NCBI GenBank assembly: GCA_042569905.1
Contig: JBHPHA010000010.1
Span: 1-37,498 of the forward strand
Direction: 5' to 3'
Source: JBHPHA01 sp042569905
GTDB taxonomy: Bacteria > Patescibacteriota > Minisyncoccia > Moranbacterales > UBA9337
Length of the DNA stretch: 37,498 bases
Shown: in pieces, positions 9,583-16,850 of the stretch
Layout of the letters: every line of letters begins with the position of its first letter
How positions within the stretch are numbered: the first letter of the stretch is position 1
The notes under the pieces: generated by a model
The model's database searches: none
What the model saw: only the letters and a program-made list of their open reading frames with translations
What the model was told of the DNA's origin: nothing
Made by a program: the position numbers and the translations under genes

Positions 9583-9652
9583 AGTGGCGACGGGATGACA
9601 ATGTGAGTGAGGGATGGTGAATATGAGTGATAATATTAAAAGTATTTTTTAA

Positions 9653-11020
9653 ATGTCATTTTTTAGTTTTAAAAAAAGAAAAAAAGGTTTTACGCTGGTA
9701 GAGATATTGGTGGTTCTTTCTATTTTTTCATTAGTAACAGTTTCTTTTTATAGGATATTTAGTTCGGGAACACAATTAATCATTGAGTCAAAAAAGAAAT
9801 TGGCAGCAGCTAATCTTGCAATTGAAAGAATGGAGATTGTGCGTAGCTTGGATTATAGCTTGATTGGTACTGATGGTGGTGTGCCTGATGGTGATTTGGT
9901 TCCTGATGAATATGTTGATGTAGGAGCTTATAGTTTCCATGTTTACACCGATATCATATATGTAGATGATTCTGATGATGGAACCGAGGGGGGAGACCCG
10001 AATGATACCGAACCTAATGATTATAAGAATGTAACCATTAGGGTATATTGGAGTGGTGAATCAGAAAGGGAAAAAGTGGAGATCTCCTCTAGATTTGCTC
10101 CTGATGGTACAGAAGCTGCTATTATTGGAGGAACTTTGATGCTGAGTGTTATTGATATTGACGGAGCAGCTGTTGCTGGTGCGGATGTTACGATTATAAA
10201 TAATAGTACAACTCCTACGGTGAATCTGCCTACTCAAACCGATTTAGTGGGGAGCGTTATTCTTCCTTCATCTCCAGTTTCTGACCAAGGTTATGAAATT
10301 ACGGTTTCAAAAACCAATTATGAGACCGCTAGTACTTATCCACCTTACCCTGATACTGCATATTATCCCGTAGATGTCCATGCTTCAGTAGTAGAAGATA
10401 TGATTACTGAGTCTGTTATTGTTGTGAGTCAACTTTCTGATATTAATATGCAATTTCAGGATGCCTATGGAAATCCTATTGGGGACGTGGATTTTGATTT
10501 AATAGGAGGAAGGGTTATGGGAATTAATGTCGACACTTCCATTTTATATAATTACAGTGAATCACTTACTTCTGATGTTGATGGATTAAAAAGCATAGCT
10601 GACATTAGTCCTGGTCAGTATATTATTACTTTAAATGAGCCTGGATATACATTGTGGAAAAATAACTCAGGAACTGGAAATGAATCAAATGAAACGATTC
10701 TTGCGCAGGGAGAAATATTGGCGGAGGATATCATCATACTGGACGACACTTTGGACTCGTATTTTGTGAAAATAGTTGATGACTTAACCGGAAATCCTGT
10801 TGAAGACGCTTCTGTTGAAGTTGTGAATAGTGTATTGGGATATAGTGAAACCATTTTAACTGATCAGTATGGGTTTGCTTTTTTCCCTGGAGATGAGCTA
10901 GTTCCGTTAGTTAATGGAGAAACTTATGATGTGACTGTTTCTCATGTTGATTATAGTGATGAGAGTTCAAGTGTCGTGGTTGATCAGTTAACTGAGGAAA
11001 CCTTAAGTATGAGCCTTTAA
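9653..11020 (+). CDS. Type IV pilin-like protein with large C-terminal Ig-like/carboxypeptidase-regulatory-like domains
   Basis: 455 residues. A short basic leader ends KKG(12), followed by FTLVEILVVLSIFSLV. That is a type III prepilin signal with cleavage after Gly12 and the key Glu at mature position 5, processed by PilD-type peptidase. The pilin head is followed by three weakly repeated beta-sandwich-like units (near residues 165, 265 and 370). They have the pattern DxxGxPVxDAxVxxxN...TDxxGxxxxPG...GxxYxVTVSxxxY, typical of carboxypeptidase-regulatory-like folds. Such tails on a pilin suggest a tip or minor pilin displaying a binding module. It heads the pilin cluster. No SD is visible before ATG 9653. 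The pilin signal is certain; the tail fold is probable. Confidence 0.8.
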   Translation: MSFFSFKKRKKGFTLVEILVVLSIFSLVTVSFYRIFSSGTQLIIESKKKLAAANLAIERMEIVRSLDYSLIGTDGGVPDGDLVPDEYVDVGAYSFHVYTDIIYVDDSDDGTEGGDPNDTEPNDYKNVTIRVYWSGESEREKVEISSRFAPDGTEAAIIGGTLMLSVIDIDGAAVAGADVTIINNSTTPTVNLPTQTDLVGSVILPSSPVSDQGYEITVSKTNYETASTYPPYPDTAYYPVDVHASVVEDMITESVIVVSQLSDINMQFQDAYGNPIGDVDFDLIGGRVMGINVDTSILYNYSESLTSDVDGLKSIADISPGQYIITLNEPGYTLWKNNSGTGNESNETILAQGEILAEDIIILDDTLDSYFVKIVDDLTGNPVEDASVEVVNSVLGYSETILTDQYGFAFFPGDELVPLVNGETYDVTVSHVDYSDESSSVVVDQLTEETLSMSL

Positions 11021-11023
11021 ATC

Positions 11024-11183
11024 ATACCAAGTTCAATTAACTATTCAACGCAAATCCCTTAATTTCGGCTGCGACTTCGAAAAAAACATATCACCGTATC
11101 CCGAATATGCTTCAATGTTTTTCCTGTGTCTCGCTCGAAATTAAGAAAGTTGTTATTATTGAAGTATTAATTGAATTTTGTAT
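11024..11183. repeat. ~160-bp hairpin element, copy 2
   Basis: The left end ATACCAAGTTCAATTAACT is inverted at the right end (reverse complement ATACAAAATTCAATTAAT). The inner arms CTTAATTTCGGCTGCGAC and CTCGCTCGAAATTAAG and the central CATATC...ATATG are shared with copy 1. It fills the gap between two pilin genes, 3 bp after one stop and 3 bp before the next ATG. Confidence 0.8.
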
Positions 11184-11186
11184 TAT

Positions 11187-11780
11187 ATGAAAATAAAAAA
11201 CAAAAAAGGAATGACACTTATAGAGCTGATTGTTGCTATTTCTATAATGACTATTGTGATGACTGGATCTAGTATGATGCTTGTTAGATTATGGGACGGC
11301 AGAGTCAATGAAGTTAAAATGGGGCAATCTTCTCTTCTGGCTTCTCAGTCTGTTACTGAGATGATAAAGAATATTCGAAAATCTTCCCAAGCGGATAGTG
11401 GTGCGTATTTTCTGGATTCTGGTGATGATTTTGAAATAATTTTTTACAGTGATATTGATAATGATGATCACATGGAAAGAGTTCATTATTATGTGGAAGG
11501 TTCTGAGCTGAAAGTTGGAACAGCTGAGCCGATACTTGGGATAAATCCAACTTACCCTGAGGATGATGAAGTCGTTTCTGTTTTGTCTGATTACTTGGTC
11601 AATGAGGAAGCCGAGCCACTTTTTACTTATTATGATAGTAATGGCGCTATTGTTGATACTCCAGTTCAGTCATCTTATGTAACCTTGGTGAGAGTAACAA
11701 TTCATATTAACGTTGATCCTGATAATATTGGGGATACTGTGATAAGTTCATCAGCCTCTTTTAGAAATATAGATACTTAA
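11187..11780 (+). CDS. Type IV pilin-like (minor pilin) protein
   Basis: 197 residues from ATG 11187; a TTG at 11178 lies inside the hairpin element and is less likely. The leader MKIKNKKG is followed by MTLIELIVAISIMTIVM, so prepilin peptidase should cut after Gly8 and Glu5 of the mature protein is present. The head domain has no recognised domain. Size and place, between a large pilin and a PilX-like protein and upstream of pilM, fit a minor pilin such as a PilW- or GspJ-type component. No SD; the 5' leader would be read out of the hairpin element. Confidence 0.78.
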   Translation: MKIKNKKGMTLIELIVAISIMTIVMTGSSMMLVRLWDGRVNEVKMGQSSLLASQSVTEMIKNIRKSSQADSGAYFLDSGDDFEIIFYSDIDNDDHMERVHYYVEGSELKVGTAEPILGINPTYPEDDEVVSVLSDYLVNEEAEPLFTYYDSNGAIVDTPVQSSYVTLVRVTIHINVDPDNIGDTVISSSASFRNIDT

Positions 11781-11785
11781 AATTT

Positions 11786-13120
11786 ATGAAAAATAAAAAT
11801 AATAAAAAAAAAGGCTCCGTTTTGATTTTCGTTTTTATGATTGTTTCCGTGGCGGCAATCCTATTTTCTGGTCTTGTGAGATATGTTGTTTCTCAGATTA
11901 ATTATAGTGAACATATAAGCACAAGAGAGAGTTCGCTGAATGTGGCTGATGCTGGAGTCGAATTTTACAGATGGTATCTTTCTCATCAAACAGAAGGAAT
12001 GCAAATACAGGAAGTGTATGATTTTTGGGAAAGTACTGATCCTTATCCGTATGGAGTTGACATACCATATACTGCTGATTATAGGGGTATAGGCCGATTT
12101 AATATTACAGTTACTCCTCCTGAAGAGGGCTCTACAATCGCCACAATTGAGTCTACTGGTTGGATGTATGATAGGCCGAATGTTCAGCGAGTAATACAAG
12201 CAAGGCTAAGATTGGCTTCTTGGAGTGAATATGTTCTTTTGGCTAACTCAGATTTATACATTGATGATGGAGAGGAGATTAATGGAAGTGTTCATTCAAA
12301 TGGTGGGGTGAGATTTGATGGGGTTGCTCATAACGTGGTGACTAGTGCTGTAACTAGCTATTATGATTCTGTTGTGGGTGAAACTAAAGATGGTGTTTGG
12401 ACTAGCTGGACGGATGAATATAATACAAATATGAGTAGTAGTGTTTTTTTACTTGGAAAAAGATTTCCTGTTCCAGAAAAAGATTTTGATACAGTGGTAA
12501 CAAGCTTTTCGCAAATATTTGAGGCAGCACAGGAATTGGATTTAGATTTTGACCGATCAACTAAAGCTCATCAGATTGTTCTCAAGGGGGATGTGATTGA
12601 TGTGAATAGGGTTTTAAATGAAAAGAAGGGGGTTGTAACTAAGACGCAGTCTGTGAAAAGTGATTTTCCTCTTCCAGACGTGGCGGCGATATATGTGGAT
12701 AAAAATATATGGGTGGAGGGTTATTTGAGTGAAGGAAAGAAATTGGTTATTGCTGCTAATAATCCTAGTGCGGTTCATGGGAATATTTATATTAGTGATG
12801 ATATTACATATAATGATTATTCAGATGGAACAGTGCTTGGATTGATTGCAAAGAATAATATTGAAGTTGTGGAAGGTAGCTCTAATAATTTGAGGATTGA
12901 TGCAGCTCTTTTGGCTCAAATTGGTTATGTAGGAAGGGCTGATTACAGTGACAGTAAGAGTTCAATTACTGTTTATGGTGCAATTGCTACAAATCAAGGC
13001 TATGGTTTTTCTGGGTATTCATCTAGAAATATTATTTACGATAACTCTTTGATCTATACTCCACCACCATATTTTCCAATTGAAGGGATATATAAGATAG
13101 ATAATTGGAAAGAATTGTAG
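11786..13120 (+). CDS. PilX-like pilus assembly protein
   Basis: 444 residues, starting 5 bp after the preceding minor pilin stop. The leader MKNKNNKKKG is followed by SVLIFVFMIVSVAAILFSG, a pilin-like N-terminus without Glu5, as in PilX/GspK-type tip proteins. The sequence after it (YSEHISTRESSLNVADAGVE) matches the PilX_N pattern in which an A(D)AG-E stretch follows the helix. The C-terminal half contains repeated short beta segments (VHGNIYISDDI, GLIAKNNIEV, DAALLAQIG, VYGAIATNQG), suggesting a beta-helix-like domain. It probably initiates or caps the pilus. The N-terminal assignment is good; the function of the C-terminal part is unknown. Confidence 0.75.
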   Translation: MKNKNNKKKGSVLIFVFMIVSVAAILFSGLVRYVVSQINYSEHISTRESSLNVADAGVEFYRWYLSHQTEGMQIQEVYDFWESTDPYPYGVDIPYTADYRGIGRFNITVTPPEEGSTIATIESTGWMYDRPNVQRVIQARLRLASWSEYVLLANSDLYIDDGEEINGSVHSNGGVRFDGVAHNVVTSAVTSYYDSVVGETKDGVWTSWTDEYNTNMSSSVFLLGKRFPVPEKDFDTVVTSFSQIFEAAQELDLDFDRSTKAHQIVLKGDVIDVNRVLNEKKGVVTKTQSVKSDFPLPDVAAIYVDKNIWVEGYLSEGKKLVIAANNPSAVHGNIYISDDITYNDYSDGTVLGLIAKNNIEVVEGSSNNLRIDAALLAQIGYVGRADYSDSKSSITVYGAIATNQGYGFSGYSSRNIIYDNSLIYTPPPYFPIEGIYKIDNWKEL

Positions 13121-13230
13121 GTAATTATAAGATATGAGTTATATGATGTATAATGAAAATAGTCAAGTTTTCTGTGATATATTATTTGGTAAATAGAGAT
13201 TTTTAAAATTAGTCAAAACAAAAATAAAAA

Positions 13231-14322
13231 ATGGGATTTTTCAATAAAAAGGTAGTAGATTTTTCTGAAGAAATTTTCGGCTTAGACATTAATGATTTGT
13301 CAGTTAAAATTGTTCAGATAAAGAAAAGCAATAACCGTAGTAGCATAGTTGCATACGGTAATATTGACATACCTAGTGGAGTTGTTTCAGGTGGAGAGAT
13401 TATCAAAAAAGACATCTTGATTTCAAAGATAAAAGAGGTTATAAAAAATGCTGGACCAAAAAAAATAAAAACCAATAGAGTTATTTGCTCTCTTCCTGAG
13501 TCAAAATCATTTTTAAGAATTGTGAGTATGCCTAAGATGGTTGATGATGAGATGAGAGAGGCGATTAAATGGGAAATTGAAGCAAATATTCCATTGTCTC
13601 TTGATAGGGTTTATTACGATTGGCAAGTATTAGACAGAAAAATTCAACAAAGTGATGAGGGAAATGTGGATGTGTTGGTTTTGGCTTCTGCTAAAACTGT
13701 TGTGGGGCAATTTATCGAGATAGTAGAAGAGGCTGGGCTTGAAGTCGTTAATCTTGAAGTGGAATCCATTGCTCAGGCTAGGAGTTTAATAAGGGAGGAT
13801 GAAGAAAAAACTAGTTTAGTGATTGACATGGGAAAAGGGAGTGTTGGTTTGATGTTTGCTGTGGGAAATACCCCTTGCTTTACTTCAAGCGCCTCAATTT
13901 CACTTAATTCTTTTGCTAGTTTTATTGCAAAGGATATGGGCATTTCTGTTGAGGAGGCTGAAAAGGTGAAGAATACTTATGGGATAGGATCATTTGCAGA
14001 AAAAGATCATATCTTTATGGCTCTTGAGCCAGTGCTGAAGAATTTGATTTCGGAAATACAAAAGTCGATAGATTTTTATATAAATGGATTGAAATATTCA
14101 AAATCAGTTGATCGAATAGTGGTATGCGGAGGTGGTTCCAATATAAAAGGTATAGTTACTTATTTATCTAAGGAACTAAAGAGAGAAGTTGAGTTAGGGA
14201 ATCCTTGGGTGAACTTGAGTAGTAAAGGTGAGCTTCCACCAATCCCTCATGAGGAGATAATCAGATACGCTACATCAATTGGTCTTTCGATTAAAGGTGC
14301 TGACGATGAATATTTAGCGTAA
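13231..14322 (+). CDS. pilM: Type IV pilus assembly protein PilM (actin-like ATPase)
   Basis: 363 residues, the usual PilM length (about 350). It has the actin/FtsA-like fold signs: FGLDINDLSVKIVQI near residue 15, VICSLPES near 85, the PilM signature EMREAIKWEIEANIPL near 112, LVIDMGKGSVGLMF (phosphate 2 loop) near 190, and VVCGGGSNIKGI (adenosine motif) near 300. PilM sits on the cytoplasmic side of the inner membrane and binds the N-terminus of PilN, linking it to PilO and the motor ATPases. It heads a four-gene run, pilM-pilN-pilO-unknown. A TATAAT at 13149-13154 lies upstream with no clear -35 box. Confidence 0.93.
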   Translation: MGFFNKKVVDFSEEIFGLDINDLSVKIVQIKKSNNRSSIVAYGNIDIPSGVVSGGEIIKKDILISKIKEVIKNAGPKKIKTNRVICSLPESKSFLRIVSMPKMVDDEMREAIKWEIEANIPLSLDRVYYDWQVLDRKIQQSDEGNVDVLVLASAKTVVGQFIEIVEEAGLEVVNLEVESIAQARSLIREDEEKTSLVIDMGKGSVGLMFAVGNTPCFTSSASISLNSFASFIAKDMGISVEEAEKVKNTYGIGSFAEKDHIFMALEPVLKNLISEIQKSIDFYINGLKYSKSVDRIVVCGGGSNIKGIVTYLSKELKREVELGNPWVNLSSKGELPPIPHEEIIRYATSIGLSIKGADDEYLA

Positions 14323-14369
14323 AAGTTGATGGTTTGTGAAATATAGCTTGTAGTATAAAAATAAAAACA

Positions 14370-14933
14370 ATGAAAATAACAGTTAACCTTATTCCAGAAA
14401 AAAGAAAAAAGGAAATTAAAAAGAGAAGACTTTCTCGATTTATTGTCTGGCAAGAATTTTTAGTTATTTTTGCGTTACTTGTTTTTACGAGTTTACTGTT
14501 TAGTATTAATTTTATTTTGAAAATAGAGCTAGAAAATGTTCAAAAGCTTGGTGAGGATAATACTAGTAAAAATGAATTTATAGAGGTGCGAGGATATGAG
14601 GATGAGTTCAAGAGGATAAACAAAGAAGTTTCGCTTATTCGATCTATTCAAAAGAATGATTTTTATTGGACTAATATTTTTTATGAGTTAAGTGGAAATA
14701 CTCCCGATAATATTGTACTGGAAAGTCTAAACACAAATGAAAACAAGGTCTCATTATTGGGACAGTCAGCTACTAGGGATAATTTGATTGACTTTAAGAA
14801 TAATTTGGAAGCGTCTGACTGTTTTTATGGCGTAGATGTTCCTCTCTCAGATATAGTTATTAAGGAGGATATAGATTTTGAAATGGTGTTGTTTATAAAT
14901 AAGGATTGTTTAAAGTTAAAAAAAAATGAATAA
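14370..14933 (+). CDS. pilN: Type IV pilus assembly protein PilN
   Basis: 187 residues. The N-terminus MKITVNLIPEKRKKE contains the NLIP motif by which PilN binds PilM. One membrane segment follows (about residues 29-50), then a coiled-coil-like stretch and a periplasmic alpha/beta domain (NIVLESLNTNENKVSLLGQS). This is standard PilN architecture and size. It starts 47 bp after pilM and its last codons overlap pilO by 8 bp, a sign of coupled translation. Confidence 0.88.
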   Translation: MKITVNLIPEKRKKEIKKRRLSRFIVWQEFLVIFALLVFTSLLFSINFILKIELENVQKLGEDNTSKNEFIEVRGYEDEFKRINKEVSLIRSIQKNDFYWTNIFYELSGNTPDNIVLESLNTNENKVSLLGQSATRDNLIDFKNNLEASDCFYGVDVPLSDIVIKEDIDFEMVLFINKDCLKLKKNE

Positions 14934-15606
14934 ATTTTTTAAAAAAAATAAACATTATATTTGGATGATTACTTTTTTGATAGTGATTATCTTATTAGCT
15001 TCTCTGGTGGTGCCTTATTTTTTAAAAAAAATTAATGAAACATCAAATAGGACTCAGGAGATAGTAGTTGAAAATGAGAATAATTTAGATATTTTAACAG
15101 AACTACCAAGTATAAGAATGGAATTTAATGAGACGCAGGGAAAGCTGGGTGAGTTAAGGGAATTCTTTTCTGAGGATAAGATGGTTTCTTTGGCAGAGAG
15201 CTTAGAGGCGATTGCTTTAGCGACAGATAATAATATTGAAATCTCTGTTATCCCTAGTGCTAAGCCAGGTAAAAGCGCAAAGAAGATTGATGAGAAAATG
15301 GTTGAATTGTTGAAGCTTGAAGAGGGTGAATATCTGAAGATTAATATTAACCTACAAGGTAGTTATGAAGGTTTGATTAAGTATTTACAAGGACTAAAGG
15401 GGGTAAAATATCATAATGAAGTCGTTTCCATGAATATGGAGAGTTTTGATGAAAATAAAGATGTGAGTGTCGGTACTTTATACGAAAAAAGATTTTTGCC
15501 AAAAGTACAAAGTATTGCTTCTGAGGAGAATGTTGAAAAGGCTGTGGTTTTCGAGAAAGGAGTAATTTCAAATATAGGAGTAATTTTCTATTTAAAAAAG
15601 GATTAA
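14926..15606 (+). CDS. pilO: Type IV pilus assembly protein PilO
   Basis: 226 residues: a short cytoplasmic tail, a membrane helix (about residues 13-33), a coiled coil, then a ferredoxin-like periplasmic domain (LKININLQGSYEGLIKYLQGLKG), which is the PilO signature. PilO pairs with PilN to form the alignment subcomplex that couples the pilus motor to the outer parts. It overlaps pilN by 8 bp (ATGAATAA). There is no SD of its own, so translation is probably coupled. Confidence 0.87.
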   Translation: MNKFFKKNKHYIWMITFLIVIILLASLVVPYFLKKINETSNRTQEIVVENENNLDILTELPSIRMEFNETQGKLGELREFFSEDKMVSLAESLEAIALATDNNIEISVIPSAKPGKSAKKIDEKMVELLKLEEGEYLKININLQGSYEGLIKYLQGLKGVKYHNEVVSMNMESFDENKDVSVGTLYEKRFLPKVQSIASEENVEKAVVFEKGVISNIGVIFYLKKD

Positions 15607-15613
15607 TAATGTA

Positions 15614-15943
15614 ATGAAGAAAAATAAAGATAAAACAAAAAAGGAGAGAAAAAAAATAAACTTCAAGGATCTATTGAAAAGTAGTGGCTCTGCTTTGTTG
15701 CGAAAAACAGGATTGGTGTTTATATTATTTTTTATTATCCTTTCTGGGGCAGGTGTCTATGTTTTGTATGAAAAGGTTTATGTTTCAGAATGGACTGATG
15801 AGCAGAAAATCGAATATTTAAAATCAATGCAAGTTTCAGCTAAATTAAATGAAAAGAAATTTGAAGAAGTTGTGTCTGGTATCAGGATTCGGGAGGAATA
15901 CTCAAGAATGGAATTGGGTGATATTAAAAATATATTTGAATAA
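15614..15943 (+). CDS. Small single-TM protein at the end of the pil operon
   Basis: 109 residues: a very basic N-terminus (MKKNKDKTKKERKK), one membrane helix at about residues 34-53, and a short charged tail. It starts 8 bp after pilO, where pilP usually lies, but it lacks the lipobox and beta domain of PilP, so it is not called PilP. In this context it may be a lineage-specific partner of PilN/PilO. The operon ends behind it with two hairpins. Confidence 0.6.
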   Translation: MKKNKDKTKKERKKINFKDLLKSSGSALLRKTGLVFILFFIILSGAGVYVLYEKVYVSEWTDEQKIEYLKSMQVSAKLNEKKFEEVVSGIRIREEYSRMELGDIKNIFE

Positions 15944-15954
15944 GGAGAGTATCT

Positions 15955-15984
15955 AAATCACTCTGGGATAGCAGGGTGATTTTT
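15955..15984 (+). terminator. Rho-independent terminator of the pil operon
   Basis: AATCACTCTG pairs with CAGGGTGATT around the loop GGATAG, followed by TTTT. It lies 12 bp after the last pil operon gene. Confidence 0.7.
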
Positions 15985-15987
15985 GTG

Positions 15988-16027
15988 TATCAAAAAAACA
16001 ACTTCACTGGAAGTTGTTTTTTTGATA
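15988..16027. terminator. Bidirectional terminator between pil operon and tRNA genes
   Basis: An 18-bp perfect stem with loop ACTG; the stem starts TATCAAAAAAACAACTTC and its mirror has seven Ts. Both strands therefore have a stem with a T-run. It can stop the pil operon from the left and the minus-strand tRNA transcript from the right, whose 3' end is 15 bp away. Confidence 0.85.
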
Positions 16028-16041
16028 GGGATGATTTCGGG

Positions 16042-16113
16042 TGCCCTCGCCAGGACTCGAACCTGAAAACCTTGGTCCGAAGCCAAGTGTGATATCCATT
16101 TCACCACGAGGGC
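16042..16113 (-). tRNA. tRNA-Arg (anticodon TCG)
   Basis: On the minus strand the cloverleaf is complete: acceptor GCCCTCG/CGAGGGC, D arm GTGA/TCAC, anticodon stem CTTGG/CCAAG with loop CTTCGGA (anticodon TCG), a four-base variable loop, T loop TTCGAGT, and discriminator A. CCA is not encoded, so a CCA-adding enzyme is needed. Confidence 0.93.
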
Positions 16114-16116
16114 TTA

Positions 16117-16161
16117 GAATCTATTTACAATCGCTACGAAAGAGCGATTGTAAATAGATTC
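16117..16161. repeat. 19-bp perfect hairpin between the two tRNA genes
   Basis: GAATCTATTTACAATCGCT (16117-16135) is repeated in inverse at 16143-16161 around a seven-base loop. It fills nearly the whole gap between tRNA-His and tRNA-Arg. No T-run follows on either strand, so a processing signal in the joint tRNA transcript is more likely than a terminator. Confidence 0.75.
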
Positions 16162-16166
16162 ACTTG

Positions 16167-16238
16167 GGCGACTAGAGGGAATCGGACCCTCATACCTGGT
16201 ACCACAAACCAGTGTTCTACCATTGAACTATAGCCGCC
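16167..16238 (-). tRNA. tRNA-His (anticodon GTG)
   Basis: Minus strand: the anticodon stem CTGGT/ACCAG holds loop TTGTGGT with anticodon GTG. The acceptor stem is GCGGCTA/TAGTCGC with one G-T pair. The extra G at position -1 faces C73, the identity pair of bacterial tRNA-His. D arm GTTC/GAAC. Only CA, not a full CCA, follows C73. Confidence 0.92.
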
Positions 16239-16277
16239 ATAAAAGCAATTGAATGCTTATTTCAAATTTACTCAGTA

Positions 16278-16306
16278 ATAATAGCAGATTATTTAAAAAA
16301 AATCAA
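16278..16306 (-). promoter_or_regulatory. Promoter for the tRNA-His/tRNA-Arg unit
   Basis: Read on the minus strand: -35 TTGATT (16306-16301), a 17-bp spacer, and -10 TATTAT (16283-16278), about 40 bp upstream of tRNA-His. Both tRNAs are likely transcribed together. Confidence 0.6.
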
Positions 16307-16352
16307 GTGCCAAGGTGATGTAATTTTTTTTAATAGATTATGGGCGTGTCTA

Positions 16353-16381
16353 TTGACATTTTAAGCTAAAAGTAATATAAT
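16353..16381 (+). promoter_or_regulatory. Consensus sigma-70 promoter for RNase P RNA
   Basis: Perfect TTGACA (16353-16358), a 17-bp spacer and perfect TATAAT (16376-16381). A second, extended -10 site TGGTATAAT ends at 16402, closer to the mature RNA end. The tRNA promoter lies back to back on the other strand. Confidence 0.85.
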
Positions 16382-16439
16382 CGTAAGGATTTGTGGTATA
16401 ATAAATTATAATGTTTATTTGGTAGTTTTAACAATTATT

Positions 16440-16800
16440 AAGGTAAATCGGGTAATCGCTTTTGGTTTTTACTAAAAGAGGAAAGTCTGGACACTCCCTG
16501 ATTTTTTCAGGAGAAGGGTAGCGGGTAATTCCCGTCTAAGTTGCATATTTATATGTAACAAAGAGGTGCGAGCAGAGACGTTTTTATTTGAAAAGATAAA
16601 AACATCCTATTTTGGTAGGATGAGTCTTGATGGTAACATTGAGAGTGAAACGGCTAAATCCTTACTTGAGTGCAAGGTCGTGTCCACCTTCGGGTGGAAG
16701 TGCCGCGTATGATCATATTGGCAACAATATGGCTAGAAAAATGATTACCTTCAAGGTTCTTCGGAATCTTGAAACAGAATCCAGCTTATAGATTTATCTT
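16440..16800 (+). ncRNA. rnpB: RNase P RNA
   Basis: About 361 nt of catalytic RNA that trims tRNA 5' leaders. The conserved 5' core GAGGAAAGTCTGGACAC (P4 region and following) is at about 16479. The GGGTAGCGGGTAA-type loop region, GAGTGAAACGGCTAAA in the middle, and the 3' core ACAGAATCCAGCTTATAG near 16774 are present. The ends pair as helix P1: AAGGTAAATC (16440) with GATTTATCTT (16791-16800). The ends are set by P1 and may be off by a few bases. The gene stands alone behind its own strong promoter, next to the tRNA genes whose products it matures. Confidence 0.93.
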
Positions 16801-16850
16801 AATTATTATTAGAATTATCCTCAGATTAGAGGGTTAAATTTAAAAAAAAT

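Noticed and set aside
15614..15943. The last gene of the pil operon as pilP
   Set aside because: Position fits, but there is no lipobox and no beta domain; the protein is only 109 residues with an internal TM helix. Left unnamed.
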